From: an uncultured Alcanivorax sp.
Lineage (GTDB): Bacteria > Pseudomonadota > Gammaproteobacteria > Pseudomonadales > Alcanivoracaceae
DNA: 64,000 bases
Assembly: GCF_947258575.1 (NCBI RefSeq)
Contig: NZ_CAMYIV010000002.1
Location: forward strand, 310,001 to 374,000
Direction: 5' to 3'
The number at the start of each line of letters is the position of its first letter. Within the stretch, counting starts at the first letter, position 1. Made by a program: the position numbers and the translations under genes. The notes under the pieces were generated by a model. It ran no database searches and was not told the origin of the DNA. It was given only the letters and a program-made list of their open reading frames with translations. Shown here in pieces: positions 11,245 to 20,311 of this stretch.

Positions 11245-11635
11245 TTTCCTTGGACTCCAGTTGGTTAAGACTTTCCAGGCAGCGTTGTTCGGCGTTATCC
11301 AGTTCCTGTTGCAGTAGCTGGATGTCACGCAGTTGCTGATCAAGCTGTACGCGGCGCTGGTGAATTTTTTCCTGCAGGGCAAGCAGCTGGGATCGGTTAT
11401 CGCTCTGGGGCTGGTACATGCCGATTAGCTCGCGGGATTCGGCCAGCGAGAAGCCCAGGCGCTTGCCACGCAGAATCAGTTTCAGGGTGACCCGGTCGGC
11501 AGGGGTGTAGACCCGTGTCTGCCCACGACGCTCAGGGGCTACCAGGCCCTGGTCTTCGTAAAAGCGGATGGTGCGGGTGGTGACATCAAATTCCCGGGCC
11601 AGCTCGCCGATGCTGTAGGTCTGTTTTTTGCTCAT
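11237..11635 (-). CDS. liuR: MerR-family regulator of leucine/isovalerate catabolism
   Basis: A 132-residue MerR-type protein: N-terminal winged helix ([25 protein letters not shown]) followed by a dimerisation coiled coil (about residues 80-125) without a metal-binding Cys cluster. Position as first gene of the liu operon and a perfect 16-bp palindrome 20 bases upstream identify it as LiuR, known in proteobacteria to control branched-chain amino acid catabolism. The ATG at 11635 begins [12 protein letters not shown]. No Shine-Dalgarno is visible and a possible -10 lies only 6 bases upstream, so the mRNA may be leaderless. Confidence 0.9.
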   Translation of the reverse strand: MSKKQTYSIGELAREFDVTTRTIRFYEDQGLVAPERRGQTRVYTPADRVTLKLILRGKRLGFSLAESRELIGMYQPQSDNRSQLLALQEKIHQRRVQLDQQLRDIQLLQQELDNAEQRCLESLNQLESKENV

Positions 11636-11641
11636 GGTAAA

Positions 11642-11670
11642 AGAGTAGGGGAAGTTTACGTTAACGTAAA
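11642..11670 (-). promoter_or_regulatory. LiuR operator and candidate liu promoter
   Basis: TTTACGTTAACGTAAA at 11655-11670 is a perfect palindrome matching the LiuR-type site known from comparative genomics of gammaproteobacteria. On the minus strand a possible -35 (TTTACG, 11670-11665) overlaps it, and TACTCT (11647-11642) is a possible -10 after a 17-base spacer. The operator would then cover the -35 and spacer, as is usual for MerR proteins. The operator call is strong; the exact promoter is an inference. Confidence 0.8.
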
Positions 11671-11751
11671 GTATTGGGTTTTGGCCCTTTCGGTCCGTGA
11701 CACAGTGTTTACCCCTGCCTAGACTGCGGCTACCGAATAAGGGGGATACGC

Positions 11752-14067
11752 ATGAAAGACGCATGGAGTCGCTGGCTGGTGGCACATCCGGTGTGGGTAC
11801 TGCTGGCCTGTACTGGCCTGTGCCTTGCCATGGCCGGTGGCATGAGCCACTTCCATAACAACAACGATCCACGGATCTTCTTCACGGAAGAGAATCCGGA
11901 TTTCAAGCGCTTTGTTTCCCTGGAGGACAGTTTCACCGCTAACGAAATGGTGTTGTTTGTGGTGCACCCGAAAAACGATCGGGTGTTTGAACCGCAAACG
12001 TTGGCGGCCATTGAAGGCCTGACCGACGACGCCTGGACGTTGCCGCATTCCACCCGGGTGGATTCGCTGACCAATTTTCAGCACACGGAAGTGGAGGGCG
12101 ATGACCTCTTTGTGGCACCGCTGGTGGAAGACGCGCTTTCCATGTCGGCGGAGGATATCGAGCAAGCCCGCGAGATTGCCCTCGACGAGCCCGCGCTGGT
12201 GGGCCGACTCGTCTCGGGCAAGGGGCATGTGGCCGGGGTGGTGGCGACAGTGACCATGGGGGAGGGCAATACCGAGGCCCCGGAAATCACTGCCGCCGCC
12301 CGGGAAATGGCCCGGGCCTATGGGGAGCAATACCCGGATATCGAATTCATGGTGACCGGCACTGTGGTGTTTTCCCAGGCCTCTGCCGAAGCCACAGAGC
12401 AGTCCATGGCGACCACGCTGCCTTTGGCCTTTGTGGTCATGCTGGTATGCCTGTGGCTGATCCTGCGCAGTGCCATGTTTGTGGCGGTCACGGTGGTGGT
12501 GATCGCTTTCTCCATTGCGTCGGCCATGGGCGTGGCCATGTGGCTGGGTATCGAGTTTTCGCCCATCGTGGGCATGGCGCCGGCCATGATCCTGACCCTG
12601 GCAGTGGCGGACTCCGTGCATCTTCTCGCCAGTTATCGTCATGAGCGCCTGCAGGGAATTGCCAAGACACCGGCGCTGCTGGAAAGCCTGCGTATCAATC
12701 TGCAGCCAATCTGGTTGACCAGCCTGACCACGGCAATCGGCTTTGCCATCCTCAATTTTTCCGAGTCACAACCGTTTCGGGCACTGGGGAATGTGGTACT
12801 GATCGGGGTGCTGCTGGCCTTTGTGTTCTCTGTGCTACTGCTACCGGCGCTTGTGATGCTGTTACCACACCGCATCGAACCCGGCAGACAGCGTGATTAT
12901 GCGCCCTGGATGAGCGCATTGGCCGGCCATCTCAGCCGTCATTACAAGCGTTGGCTGGCAGGTATGTCGGTTGTCGTCGTGGTGCTGACGGCGAGTGTTG
13001 GGCTTAACCGTACCAACGATGTGTTCAACGAATATTTTGACGAGACCTTCGAGGTAAGGCGGGTCAACGATTTTGCCATGTCGGAAATGACCGGCATGCA
13101 CCGTATTGATTATGCGGTGCCCTCCGGTGAATCCGGCGGCACCATGGAGCCGGAGTACCTTCAGCACCTTGATGATCTGATGACCTGGCTGGAGCAGCAG
13201 GACGAAGTGGTCTATGCCACCTCCTACACCAATGTGATCAAACGCCTTAACCGGGATTTGCACGGCGGTGACCCTGCTTACTATCGCATTCCGGATTCCC
13301 GGGAACTGATTTCCCAGTACACCCTGTTGTACGAGTTGTCGCTGCCCCAGGGGCTGGGCCTGGAAGATCAGCTCGATATCGACAAACGCCAGGCTCGCGC
13401 CATCGTGGTGCTGGAAAATATCGGCTCAAAGCCGGTGCTGGATTTCAACGACCGGGTTGAGCAGTGGATGCAGGATAACTGGCCCGCGGCCATGCAGACC
13501 AAAGGGACAGGCATGGATATCCTGTTCGGCCGGGTCACCATGCGGAATATCGAAAGCATGCTGGGCGGCGCCCTGATCGCACTGATCAGTGTCTCGCTAT
13601 TGCTGATCTTCGCCCTTCGCTCGGTTCGCTACGGCCTGCTGTCGTTGATTCCCAACCTGCTGCCCGCAGCCATGGCGTTTGGTCTCTGGGGGTTGATCAA
13701 TGGCGAAATCGGTCTGGCGGTATCGGTGGTGGCCTGTATGACCCTGGGCATCGTGGTGGACGATACGGTCCATTTTCTCAGCAAGTATGTGCGTGCCAAG
13801 CGGGAGCTGGGTCTGAATACCGAGAAAGCGGTGGATTATGCCTTTCGCACCGTGGGGGTCGCCCTGGTTGCCACCTCCGTGGTGCTGGTTGCCAATTTTG
13901 CGATTATTGGCACCAGCCACTTCTACCCCAATGCCAGCATGGGCTTGCTGTCGGCGATAACCATTGCCATGGCCCTGTTTGTGGACTTTTTCTTCTTTGT
14001 ACCGTTACTGATTGCCCTGGATCGTGCGCGGCGGAGTAGCCAGCCCGGAAAAGCAGTGCTAACGTAG
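11752..14067 (+). CDS. MMPL/RND-family exporter (HpnN-like lipid or hydrophobe transporter)
   Basis: A 771-residue inner membrane protein with the duplicated RND layout. TM1 (about 13-31) is followed by a large periplasmic loop and five clustered helices (about 222-390). A second half repeats this: TM near 405, a second loop, then five helices (about 600-765). Conserved intramembrane Asp residues are seen in LTLAVADSVHLLASYRH and LGIVVDDTVHFLSKY, the expected proton-relay positions of this family. No adaptor or outer membrane partner is adjacent, consistent with the MMPL/HpnN group that moves lipids. The ATG follows AAGGGGGAT. It is divergent from liuR, so LiuR might influence it, but that is unproven. 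Confidence 0.85.
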   Translation: MKDAWSRWLVAHPVWVLLACTGLCLAMAGGMSHFHNNNDPRIFFTEENPDFKRFVSLEDSFTANEMVLFVVHPKNDRVFEPQTLAAIEGLTDDAWTLPHSTRVDSLTNFQHTEVEGDDLFVAPLVEDALSMSAEDIEQAREIALDEPALVGRLVSGKGHVAGVVATVTMGEGNTEAPEITAAAREMARAYGEQYPDIEFMVTGTVVFSQASAEATEQSMATTLPLAFVVMLVCLWLILRSAMFVAVTVVVIAFSIASAMGVAMWLGIEFSPIVGMAPAMILTLAVADSVHLLASYRHERLQGIAKTPALLESLRINLQPIWLTSLTTAIGFAILNFSESQPFRALGNVVLIGVLLAFVFSVLLLPALVMLLPHRIEPGRQRDYAPWMSALAGHLSRHYKRWLAGMSVVVVVLTASVGLNRTNDVFNEYFDETFEVRRVNDFAMSEMTGMHRIDYAVPSGESGGTMEPEYLQHLDDLMTWLEQQDEVVYATSYTNVIKRLNRDLHGGDPAYYRIPDSRELISQYTLLYELSLPQGLGLEDQLDIDKRQARAIVVLENIGSKPVLDFNDRVEQWMQDNWPAAMQTKGTGMDILFGRVTMRNIESMLGGALIALISVSLLLIFALRSVRYGLLSLIPNLLPAAMAFGLWGLINGEIGLAVSVVACMTLGIVVDDTVHFLSKYVRAKRELGLNTEKAVDYAFRTVGVALVATSVVLVANFAIIGTSHFYPNASMGLLSAITIAMALFVDFFFFVPLLIALDRARRSSQPGKAVLT

Positions 14068-14106
14068 CGCCACATTGTCCGGAAACGTTCCACGGAACAA
14101 GACACG

Positions 14107-16320
14107 GTGACATACAAGAAAGATCGCAAGGTTCTCAAGCGCGTCGATTACGGGGCCGCCAAGAACTCCCTGATGGGGGTTTTGGCGGCCCTTCTGATTT
14201 ATGCCCTGGTTTTTGCCTGGGGGCAGGTTTATCAGAGTTTCGAACTGGAAGCGCTCATCGGAGGCGGGGCCGTTCTGGCTGTTACTGCCTATCGACTATG
14301 GCTGGTTGCCCGTTTCGATGCCCTTTACGGCTCGGGGCCGGCACGCTGGCGCAAGCTGTTTGGCGCCGGTCTGGCCATGCATGCGCTGCTGTGGGGGATA
14401 CTCCCGGCCTGGCTGGCGTGGCGACTGGGCTCCGGCTTCAACTTCTTCGCGGTACTGCTTTATAACGTCGGTGTCACCACGGCCCTGGGTAGCTCCTGGA
14501 TGGCCGGTCTGCGGGTGCGTCAGGCGTATATCGTGCTGATGTTTCTGCCCACCGTGCTGGTACTGCTGATCACCGGTTCGCTGCACGACTGGGTGATCGC
14601 GATCATGATCAGCATCTATGCGTTCTACCTGTTCCGGCTCTACCGCGGGCAGTATGAAACCTTCTGGCATGCGATGACCCGCGAACGCCGCGGACGGGGC
14701 GAAAGCAGCAGTCAGCAGCCGGTTCGCAGCAGTACGGAGGTGCAGCTCAGTCTGGTCTACCGGCTGGCCCACGAACTGCGCACGCCGATGAATTCCCTGA
14801 TGGGAATGATGTCCCTGCTGGAAGATACCCGTCTGGATGATGAACAGAAGGATTACCTGCAGGTAGCCGGGCGCAGCGGCAAGCTGCTGTTGTCGTTGAT
14901 TGATGACGTACTCGATTACTCCCGCATCCTGTCCCGGCGGGTCACCCTCAATTCCGAATTCTTTGATTTCCGCACCGCCATTGAACAGGCCCTGGAAGCC
15001 TTCGGCCCCATGGCCCAGACCACGGGGCTGGAACTGACCTGTGTAATCGACCGGTTGCTCCCCAAACGCATTCGCGGCGACCGTGAGCGCCTCATGCAGG
15101 TGCTCAACAACCTGTTCAGCAATGCCATCAAATTCAGTGATAACGGTGAGATCCGGCTCGATGTGGATTTTACCGTGGAAAGCGAAAGCAACGGTGTGTT
15201 GCGGGTGCGCCTCAGCGACCAGGGCTCGGGTATGGATCCGGAAACGTTGCGCCATCTGTTCCAGGATCGCTTTATCGAAGAGGGCCAGGATGTCTACAGT
15301 AGCCGTCATACCGGCTTCGGCCTGCTGGTCTGCAAGGGCCTGATTGATGCCATGGGAGGCACCCTTGGCGCCGAGAGCGTACCGGGGGAGGGCTCCACCT
15401 TCTGGTTCACGGTGCCGGTGCAAATGCAGCCTGACATGCGCGAGGCCCAGGATCTGGTACGTGCCCTTGATGGCGCCGAAGCCGTGGTAGTGGGTGCCGC
15501 CTCCGGTACCGTTGCCTGCCTGCAGGAAGAGCTTGAGACGCTCGGTTGCCAGTGCTCTTCCGCCCAGGGTTATGACCATGCCTTGCAGGCCCTGCGGGCC
15601 GGCCACCGGGAGCACAGTGATTTTGACCTGCTGCTGGTGGATACCTGGACGCGCCCGGAATTGGCTCTGAACCTGTGCCGCAATGTGCTGGAAGATCCTT
15701 CCCTGCGACCGGTGCGACTGGTGCTGCTGGCCACTATCGAAGAGCGTGGCACCCCGGCGGTACAGAAGCTGATCGACAAGCACGGATTGGTGGTGCTGGT
15801 GCGCCCGGCCCATCGCCGCAGTCTGCGCAACGCGTTGGCTCGTCTGGTGGGCCTGCAGCGTCAGCAACCGGTTGGCGATGCGCCCATGCAGACCCGTGAG
15901 GAGCGCCAGCGGCGCAAGCAGTTCCGGTTGATGCTGGTGGAAGATAATGAGGTCAACCAATTGGTGACCCGGGGCATGCTAAGCAAGCTGGGCTATCAGG
16001 TGAAAACCGTCAGTAATGGGGAAACGGCACTGGCCCTGGTGGACCAGGAAGGCTTTGATCTGATCCTGATGGATTGCATGATGCCGGAAATGGACGGCTT
16101 TGAAGTGACCCGCCGGCTGCGCGATCGCGAGAAGCAGAATGATGGCACGCGAACTCCGGTTGTGGCGATTACCGCCAATACGGCGGAAGGCGTGCAAGCA
16201 CGTTGTCTGGCGGCGGGAATGGATGATTTTCTGGCGAAACCGGTGCACCTGGACGCACTGGAAACGGTTCTGCGTCGCTGGTTGCCTGCGGAGCCAGACG
16301 TTGATGAGGATGATGAATGA
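14107..16320 (+). CDS. Hybrid sensor histidine kinase with degenerate and intact receiver domains
   Basis: A 737-residue membrane-bound hybrid kinase. N-terminal helices (about 22-42, 50-68, 88-108, 118-180) form a membrane sensor. Next come HisKA with the phospho-acceptor AHELRTPMNSL (about 220), HATPase with an N-box (NLFSNAIKFS) and G-boxes (DQGSGMD, GFGLLVCKGL), a degenerate receiver (about 460-580), and a complete receiver with LVEDNEVNQ, phospho-Asp in LMDCMMPEMDG and a conserved Lys in LAKPVH. In the first receiver the acidic pair is replaced (VVVGAASG), so it probably does not bind Mg. It starts with GTG. No cognate regulator is adjacent, and the next gene overlaps by four bases. Confidence 0.88.
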   Translation: MTYKKDRKVLKRVDYGAAKNSLMGVLAALLIYALVFAWGQVYQSFELEALIGGGAVLAVTAYRLWLVARFDALYGSGPARWRKLFGAGLAMHALLWGILPAWLAWRLGSGFNFFAVLLYNVGVTTALGSSWMAGLRVRQAYIVLMFLPTVLVLLITGSLHDWVIAIMISIYAFYLFRLYRGQYETFWHAMTRERRGRGESSSQQPVRSSTEVQLSLVYRLAHELRTPMNSLMGMMSLLEDTRLDDEQKDYLQVAGRSGKLLLSLIDDVLDYSRILSRRVTLNSEFFDFRTAIEQALEAFGPMAQTTGLELTCVIDRLLPKRIRGDRERLMQVLNNLFSNAIKFSDNGEIRLDVDFTVESESNGVLRVRLSDQGSGMDPETLRHLFQDRFIEEGQDVYSSRHTGFGLLVCKGLIDAMGGTLGAESVPGEGSTFWFTVPVQMQPDMREAQDLVRALDGAEAVVVGAASGTVACLQEELETLGCQCSSAQGYDHALQALRAGHREHSDFDLLLVDTWTRPELALNLCRNVLEDPSLRPVRLVLLATIEERGTPAVQKLIDKHGLVVLVRPAHRRSLRNALARLVGLQRQQPVGDAPMQTREERQRRKQFRLMLVEDNEVNQLVTRGMLSKLGYQVKTVSNGETALALVDQEGFDLILMDCMMPEMDGFEVTRRLRDREKQNDGTRTPVVAITANTAEGVQARCLAAGMDDFLAKPVHLDALETVLRRWLPAEPDVDEDDE

Positions 16321-17012
16321 CAAGAAAAGCCTTGCTGCTGGGGGCCACCGGACTGGTCGGTAACGACTGTCTTGCCAATCTGCTGGAAAGTGATGAGTAC
16401 GAACAGGTACGGGTACTTTGCCGTCGCCCCCTTTCCATAGAGCATCCCAAGCTCGATGTTCATGTGGTTGATCTGGATCAGATGGAAGCCTGCCAGGCGT
16501 CTTTTCAGGTAGATGATGTGTTTTGCTGCCTGGGCACGACCATGAAGAAGGCCGGGTCGCGGCAAGCCTTCCGCCATGTGGACCATGATCTGGTGGTGCT
16601 GGCCGGCCAAATGGCCCTGCGCGCCGGCGTGCAGCGTTTCCTGGTGGTTTCGGCCGTCAATGCCAAAGCTCGTTCCCCGTTTTTTTACGCCCGCGTAAAA
16701 GGGCAGATGGAAAAAGCACTGGTTAAACTGGAGTTGCCGTTACTTGCTATCCTCCAGCCCTCCCTGCTGCGCGGTCAGCGAAATGACCGGCGGCCGGCGG
16801 AGGACTGGGGCAACATCTTCAATCGCGTGATTGAGCCGCTAACCCGCTGGACTGACGCCCACTGGCTGCCGGTAGACAGCCAGAAAGTGGCAGACGCCAT
16901 GGTGGGGATGGCCCTTGAGGGGCCGCAGACCGGTCTCTACAAACTACGCTACCGGGATTTTCTGGTGTTTGCCGGCAAGTTCCGTAACCAACGAGAAGTG
17001 AAAGGCGAGTAG
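16317..17012 (+). CDS. NAD(P)-binding Rossmann-fold protein (atypical SDR)
   Basis: A 231-residue atypical short-chain dehydrogenase/reductase-like protein. The dinucleotide-binding motif GATGLVG sits at residues 9-15, followed by an Arg pair (CRRPLS) suited to NADP binding and a CCLGTTMKKAGS segment typical of NAD(P)H-binding proteins related to TIP30/HTATIP2. The classical YxxxK is present in the form FFYARVKGQME. The substrate is unknown. The start ATG overlaps the kinase stop as ATGA, so it is coupled to the hybrid kinase, but no functional link is evident. Confidence 0.75.
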   Translation: MTRKALLLGATGLVGNDCLANLLESDEYEQVRVLCRRPLSIEHPKLDVHVVDLDQMEACQASFQVDDVFCCLGTTMKKAGSRQAFRHVDHDLVVLAGQMALRAGVQRFLVVSAVNAKARSPFFYARVKGQMEKALVKLELPLLAILQPSLLRGQRNDRRPAEDWGNIFNRVIEPLTRWTDAHWLPVDSQKVADAMVGMALEGPQTGLYKLRYRDFLVFAGKFRNQREVKGE

Positions 17013-17088
17013 AGCTGGTGGTTAAAACGGCGCGACTGTCGCCTGCCACGCTGGAACACCTTTCTCACCACTGTTTTAAGGAGTCAGT

Positions 17089-17571
17089 ATGACTTTTGTG
17101 ACCTGCGATCTCTGTGATGACAATGCCGACAGCGTGTCTGTGGTAACCGGCTATAACTGGTTCAGCTACGGTGCACGTAGTGCCTTTGGTGGGGAAGTCG
17201 TGACAGTGAAATGTTTCGAGGACAACAGTCGCGTCAAGGAACATCTGGGCACCGACGGTAAAGGGAAAGTGCTGGTGGTCGACGGTGGCGGTAGCCTGCG
17301 CAATGCCCTGATCGGTGACATGATTGCCGAGAACGCGGTCAAGAATGGCTGGGAAGGTGTGATCATCTATGGCGCCTGCCGGGATGTGGACGAGCTGGCC
17401 AAGCTCGATATCGGCGTTGTCACTCTGGGCTGCGTGCCGATCAAATCCGTGCGCCGCGATGAAGGGCAGCTCAATATCGACATCACTTTCGGTGGCGTTA
17501 CGTTTCACCCGGGGGATTATGTCTACGCGGATAACAACGGCATTATTACTTCGCCGAAGGCGTTGCTGTAG
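17089..17571 (+). CDS. rraA: RraA family protein (RNase E activity regulator / HMG aldolase-like)
   Basis: A 160-residue RraA fold protein. The conserved core GDMIAENAVKNGWEGVIIYGACRDVDEL is split by the Arg and Asp that bind metal and substrate in HMG/CHA aldolases; the same family in E. coli inhibits RNase E. Length and sequence fit RraA rather than the longer plant-type aldolases. AAGGAG lies 6 bases before ATG 17089. Which activity dominates here, RNase E control or 4-hydroxy-4-methyl-2-oxoglutarate aldolase, cannot be decided from sequence. Confidence 0.88.
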   Translation: MTFVTCDLCDDNADSVSVVTGYNWFSYGARSAFGGEVVTVKCFEDNSRVKEHLGTDGKGKVLVVDGGGSLRNALIGDMIAENAVKNGWEGVIIYGACRDVDELAKLDIGVVTLGCVPIKSVRRDEGQLNIDITFGGVTFHPGDYVYADNNGIITSPKALL

Positions 17572-17583
17572 CCTATCTTTGTC

Positions 17584-17604
17584 AGCTGCCCCAAAGGGGC
17601 AGCT
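17584..17604. terminator. Hairpin between convergent rraA and small gene
   Basis: AGCTGCCCC (17584-17592) and GGGGCAGCT (17596-17604) form a 9-bp perfect stem with an AAA loop. It overlaps the stop codon of the minus-strand small gene. Neither strand has a good U-run, so it is either a weak bidirectional terminator or a 3' stability hairpin. Confidence 0.5.
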
Positions 17605-17816
17605 TAGGTGCGGATTTCTGGTGCCAGCCCAAATGATGCTTTTGCTTGCATATCGCGGATATACATCATCAATTCCTGTTCTGCGTCTCTGTGAGTATCA
17701 AAAGGACCTTCAACAGTATTTTCCCTGGTCGAAAAGAACCAGCGTCCTCCTTCGTTAAAAAAGCGATCGCTGCGAAACCAGGTCTTTGCTTCCATGTCTT
17801 CGGCTCTGACTTTCAT
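17604..17816 (-). CDS. Small conserved protein of unknown function (DUF6316-like)
   Basis: A 70-residue soluble protein beginning MKVRAEDMEAKTWFRSDRFF. AGGGA lies 5 bases before ATG 17816; a longer in-frame reading has no ribosome site. The pattern FRSDRFF..GGRWFFSTRE....GPF...DAEQELMMYI looks like the small DUF6316-type proteins found in marine gammaproteobacteria, but I cannot confirm the family without a search. No catalytic motif is visible. It stands alone, convergent with rraA, with its own promoter region shared divergently with the CBS gene. Confidence 0.65.
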   Translation of the reverse strand: MKVRAEDMEAKTWFRSDRFFNEGGRWFFSTRENTVEGPFDTHRDAEQELMMYIRDMQAKASFGLAPEIRT

Positions 17817-17990
17817 AAAATTCCCTTTTTTGCATATGGCCTTTTTCAAAAGGTAACATTGTGTAACTATTTGCATCTACCGCCGTTCGTCGTTCAGCGG
17901 CTAAACAGAGCCCGTGGTGATCAAAGCAATATCTGTTATAAAAGGAACCATTGGCCTATTTCGGTCCGATACACAGGGAAGTTCTCTCTC

Positions 17991-18401
17991 ATGCTGAAGT
18001 CGATTCGGGTCGCCGATTACATGACCCGCAACCTGGTTACCCTGAAACCCCATGTTTCGGTCAATGATTCCATTCGTATCCTCCTGGAAAACCGGATTTC
18101 CGGTGCCCCAGTGGTGGATGAAGCGGGAGGTTTGGTAGGGGTTTTTTCCGAGTCGGATTGTCTCAAGGGTGCTTTGCAGGCCAGCTACCATGAAACAGAA
18201 ATTGGCCCGGTTGCCGAGTATATGACCCGGGATCCTCAGACTATCTCGCCGGACAGCTCAATACTGGATGCGGCAGAAATCTTTATTGCCGATCATCGGC
18301 GTCGTCTTCCGGTGGTAGATAAGGGCAAGCTTGTCGGGCAGATCAGCCGTCGCGATCTACTGAGGGCGATGGATGATTTCAGTCGAAAGCACACTCTATA
18401 A
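17991..18401 (+). CDS. Two-CBS-domain protein
   Basis: A 136-residue protein made only of a CBS pair (Bateman module): VADYMTRNLVTLKPHVSVND... and VAEYMTRDPQTISPDSSILD..., each ending in the (L/V)VG-x-(F/I)S-x-x-D segment that binds adenosine nucleotides in related proteins. Such stand-alone modules usually sense AMP, ATP or SAM and regulate a partner, which is not identifiable here. The start at 17991 gives MLKSIRVADYM; about 115 further open codons upstream have no recognisable content and cross the divergent small gene, so they are rejected. It is monocistronic. Confidence 0.85.
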   Translation: MLKSIRVADYMTRNLVTLKPHVSVNDSIRILLENRISGAPVVDEAGGLVGVFSESDCLKGALQASYHETEIGPVAEYMTRDPQTISPDSSILDAAEIFIADHRRRLPVVDKGKLVGQISRRDLLRAMDDFSRKHTL

Positions 18402-18558
18402 GGAATCAACAGTGGCCGGCTCCAGCCAGTCACTGGTAATAGCCAAATTCGCAGTTGCAGTCTTCTGTCCGGTTATTTCTCTGACCCATTGCAGGAAGTA
18501 GCCGCCATTACTGAGGCTGACCTTTTAATATGTAATCACTTTCCCAAGGGGGGGAACC

Positions 18559-19149
18559 ATGAACCAGCCTTATCAGGCTCCATCCGCGGATGTGTCCGCC
18601 GCCAATGCTGATGAAAGTTATCAACCCAAATTCTTTGCGGCCTCAGGCCGTATCGGTCGGATGCGTTATGTAGTCTATGCCTTTGGTCTGACCATGTTGT
18701 CCTATCTGGCGATAGCCGTCGTGGGAGGCATTCTTGCCGCGATCATGGGCGGCTTTGACAGTGCTTCTGCCAATTCCGGGGCCACCATGCTGCTGGGTTT
18801 TCTGGCTATGGTGGTGATGCTGTTTATTCTGGTGATGACGGTTATCTATGCAATCCGCCGGTTGAATGACATCAATGCCAGCGGTTGGTTTGTGCTGTTA
18901 TTTCTTGTCCCGATCGTGAATCTGATCATGGGCTTGCTGTTGATCTTCATGCCGGGCACCAGGGGAGCGAACAAATTCGGCCCCAGGCCGGTAGCTAACA
19001 GCGGTGGGGTGATAGCGGCTTTTGTTGTGGTGACGGTGTTGTTCGTGGGTTATATCGGTGTACTGATGGCAGTGGCCGTGCCGGCCTACAATCAATATGT
19101 CGAGCGTGCCCAGGCTGCTTCTGAAATGCAGTACGACTATGACTACTGA
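18559..19149 (+). CDS. DUF805 membrane protein with a pilin-like C-terminal helix
   Basis: A 196-residue inner membrane protein. Residues about 25-140 fit DUF805: a soluble F-x-x-SGRIGRMRY entry, TM segments near 38-62, 75-98 and 112-132, and the IRRLNDINASGW segment typical of the family. After a short GTRGANKFGP loop comes an extra helix (about 150-172) ending AVAVPAYNQYVERAQAAS, which strongly resembles the N-terminal helix of type IV pilins (IPAYQDYxxRAQ) but lacks a prepilin peptidase site at a usable N-terminus. The ATG follows AAGGGGGGGAA. Function is unknown, and a bidirectional terminator follows. Confidence 0.75.
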   Translation: MNQPYQAPSADVSAANADESYQPKFFAASGRIGRMRYVVYAFGLTMLSYLAIAVVGGILAAIMGGFDSASANSGATMLLGFLAMVVMLFILVMTVIYAIRRLNDINASGWFVLLFLVPIVNLIMGLLLIFMPGTRGANKFGPRPVANSGGVIAAFVVVTVLFVGYIGVLMAVAVPAYNQYVERAQAASEMQYDYDY

Positions 19150-19178
19150 GCAATAGAGCAAGAGCGCTACATCGGGTA

Positions 19179-19211
19179 TAAAAAAAGGGGCTCCGAAGAG
19201 CCCCTTTTTTA
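19179..19211. terminator. Bidirectional terminator, DUF805 gene / mdh
   Basis: GGGGCTC (19187-19193), loop CGAA, GAGCCCC (19198-19204), flanked by A and T runs on both sides. It is a textbook factor-independent terminator for both convergent genes. Confidence 0.92.
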
Positions 19212-19224
19212 TTCCTGCGAAACC

Positions 19225-20205
19225 TTACGGCAGCAGGTGGGAAACGGCGTCACGTTCTTCCGCCAGTTCCTTCTCGGTGGCTTCCATCTTGCCACGGGAG
19301 AAATCGTTCACTTCCAGACTCTGAACGATGCTCCAGTCACCATCCTTGCAGGTGCAGGGGAAGGAGTAGATCAGGCCTTCCTGGATGCCGTAGGAACCGT
19401 CGCTGTAGATACCCATGGAAACCCAGTCACCGTCGGCAGTGCCGAGGGCCCAGGAACGCATGTGATCAACAGCTGCAGAGGCTGCAGAAGCGGCAGAGGA
19501 CGCGCCACGGGCCTTGATGATGGCGGCACCGCGCTGCTGGACTTCCGGAATGTAAGTGCCTTCGTACCAGTCCTGTTCGATCTGGTCGACGGCCACTTTG
19601 CCGTCCACTTCGCAGTGGTGCAGATCCGGGTACTGGGTGGAGGAGTGGTTGCCCCAGATGGTCATCTTGGTGATGTCGTTGACCGTCTTGCCCAGTTTGT
19701 TGGCCAGTTGCGCCATGCCACGGTTGTGGTCCAGGCGGGTCATGGCAGTAAACTGACGGGGGTTGATGTCCGGCGCATTGCGCTGGGCGATCAGGGCGTT
19801 GGTGTTGGCCGGGTTGCCGACAACCAGCACCTTGATGTCCTTGCTGGCGTTGTCGTTGATGGCTTTGCCCTGGGCAGAGAAGATTGCTGCGTTGGCTTCC
19901 AGCAGATCTTTGCGCTCCATGCCTGGACCACGCGGACGAGCACCAACCAGCAACGCGTAGTTGGCGTCCTTGAAGGCCACGTTGGCATCGTCGGTGCCAA
20001 TAATGCCGGCGACCAGCGGGAAAGCACCATCTTCCAGTTCCATGATAACGCCCTTCAGGGCTTCCATGGCCGGGGTGATTTCCAGCAGTTGCAGAATAAT
20101 GGGCTGGTCTTTGCCGAGCATGTCGCCGGAGGCGATACGGAACAGCAGGGAATAGCTGATTTGGCCAGCGGCGCCGGTAACGGCTACGCGTACGGGTGCT
20201 TTCAT
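19225..20205 (-). CDS. mdh: Malate dehydrogenase (NAD)
   Basis: Oxidises malate to oxaloacetate in the TCA and glyoxylate cycles. The 326 residues match the cytosolic-type bacterial MDH group (about 325-330 aa). The NAD-binding motif is [16 protein letters not shown], the proton-relay His lies in [13 protein letters not shown] with its Asp in MTRLDHNRG, and substrate Arg residues are in [14 protein letters not shown] 20205 has AGGAG 7 bases upstream; a longer in-frame reading is rejected. It shares its terminator with the DUF805 gene and is divergent from the flavoprotein gene. Confidence 0.96.
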   Translation of the reverse strand: MKAPVRVAVTGAAGQISYSLLFRIASGDMLGKDQPIILQLLEITPAMEALKGVIMELEDGAFPLVAGIIGTDDANVAFKDANYALLVGARPRGPGMERKDLLEANAAIFSAQGKAINDNASKDIKVLVVGNPANTNALIAQRNAPDINPRQFTAMTRLDHNRGMAQLANKLGKTVNDITKMTIWGNHSSTQYPDLHHCEVDGKVAVDQIEQDWYEGTYIPEVQQRGAAIIKARGASSAASAASAAVDHMRSWALGTADGDWVSMGIYSDGSYGIQEGLIYSFPCTCKDGDWSIVQSLEVNDFSRGKMEATEKELAEERDAVSHLLP

Positions 20206-20311
20206 TAACAATCTCCTAGCTTTAATTCGGGAGAACTTATGGGGCTGAAACCAGGGGAGCCACTGAGCAATGGCGAATTCCGCCATGGGTCAGGGGTCCC
20301 GGACGGGGCGC

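Noticed and set aside
14296-15960. Minus-strand open frame of 554 codons antisense to the hybrid kinase
   Set aside because: Gln/His-rich shadow; all kinase motifs are on the plus strand.
17646-17990. Long N-terminal extension of the CBS-domain protein
   Set aside because: The extra 115 codons overlap a divergent gene antisense, show no domain, and the ATG at 17991 gives a complete CBS pair.
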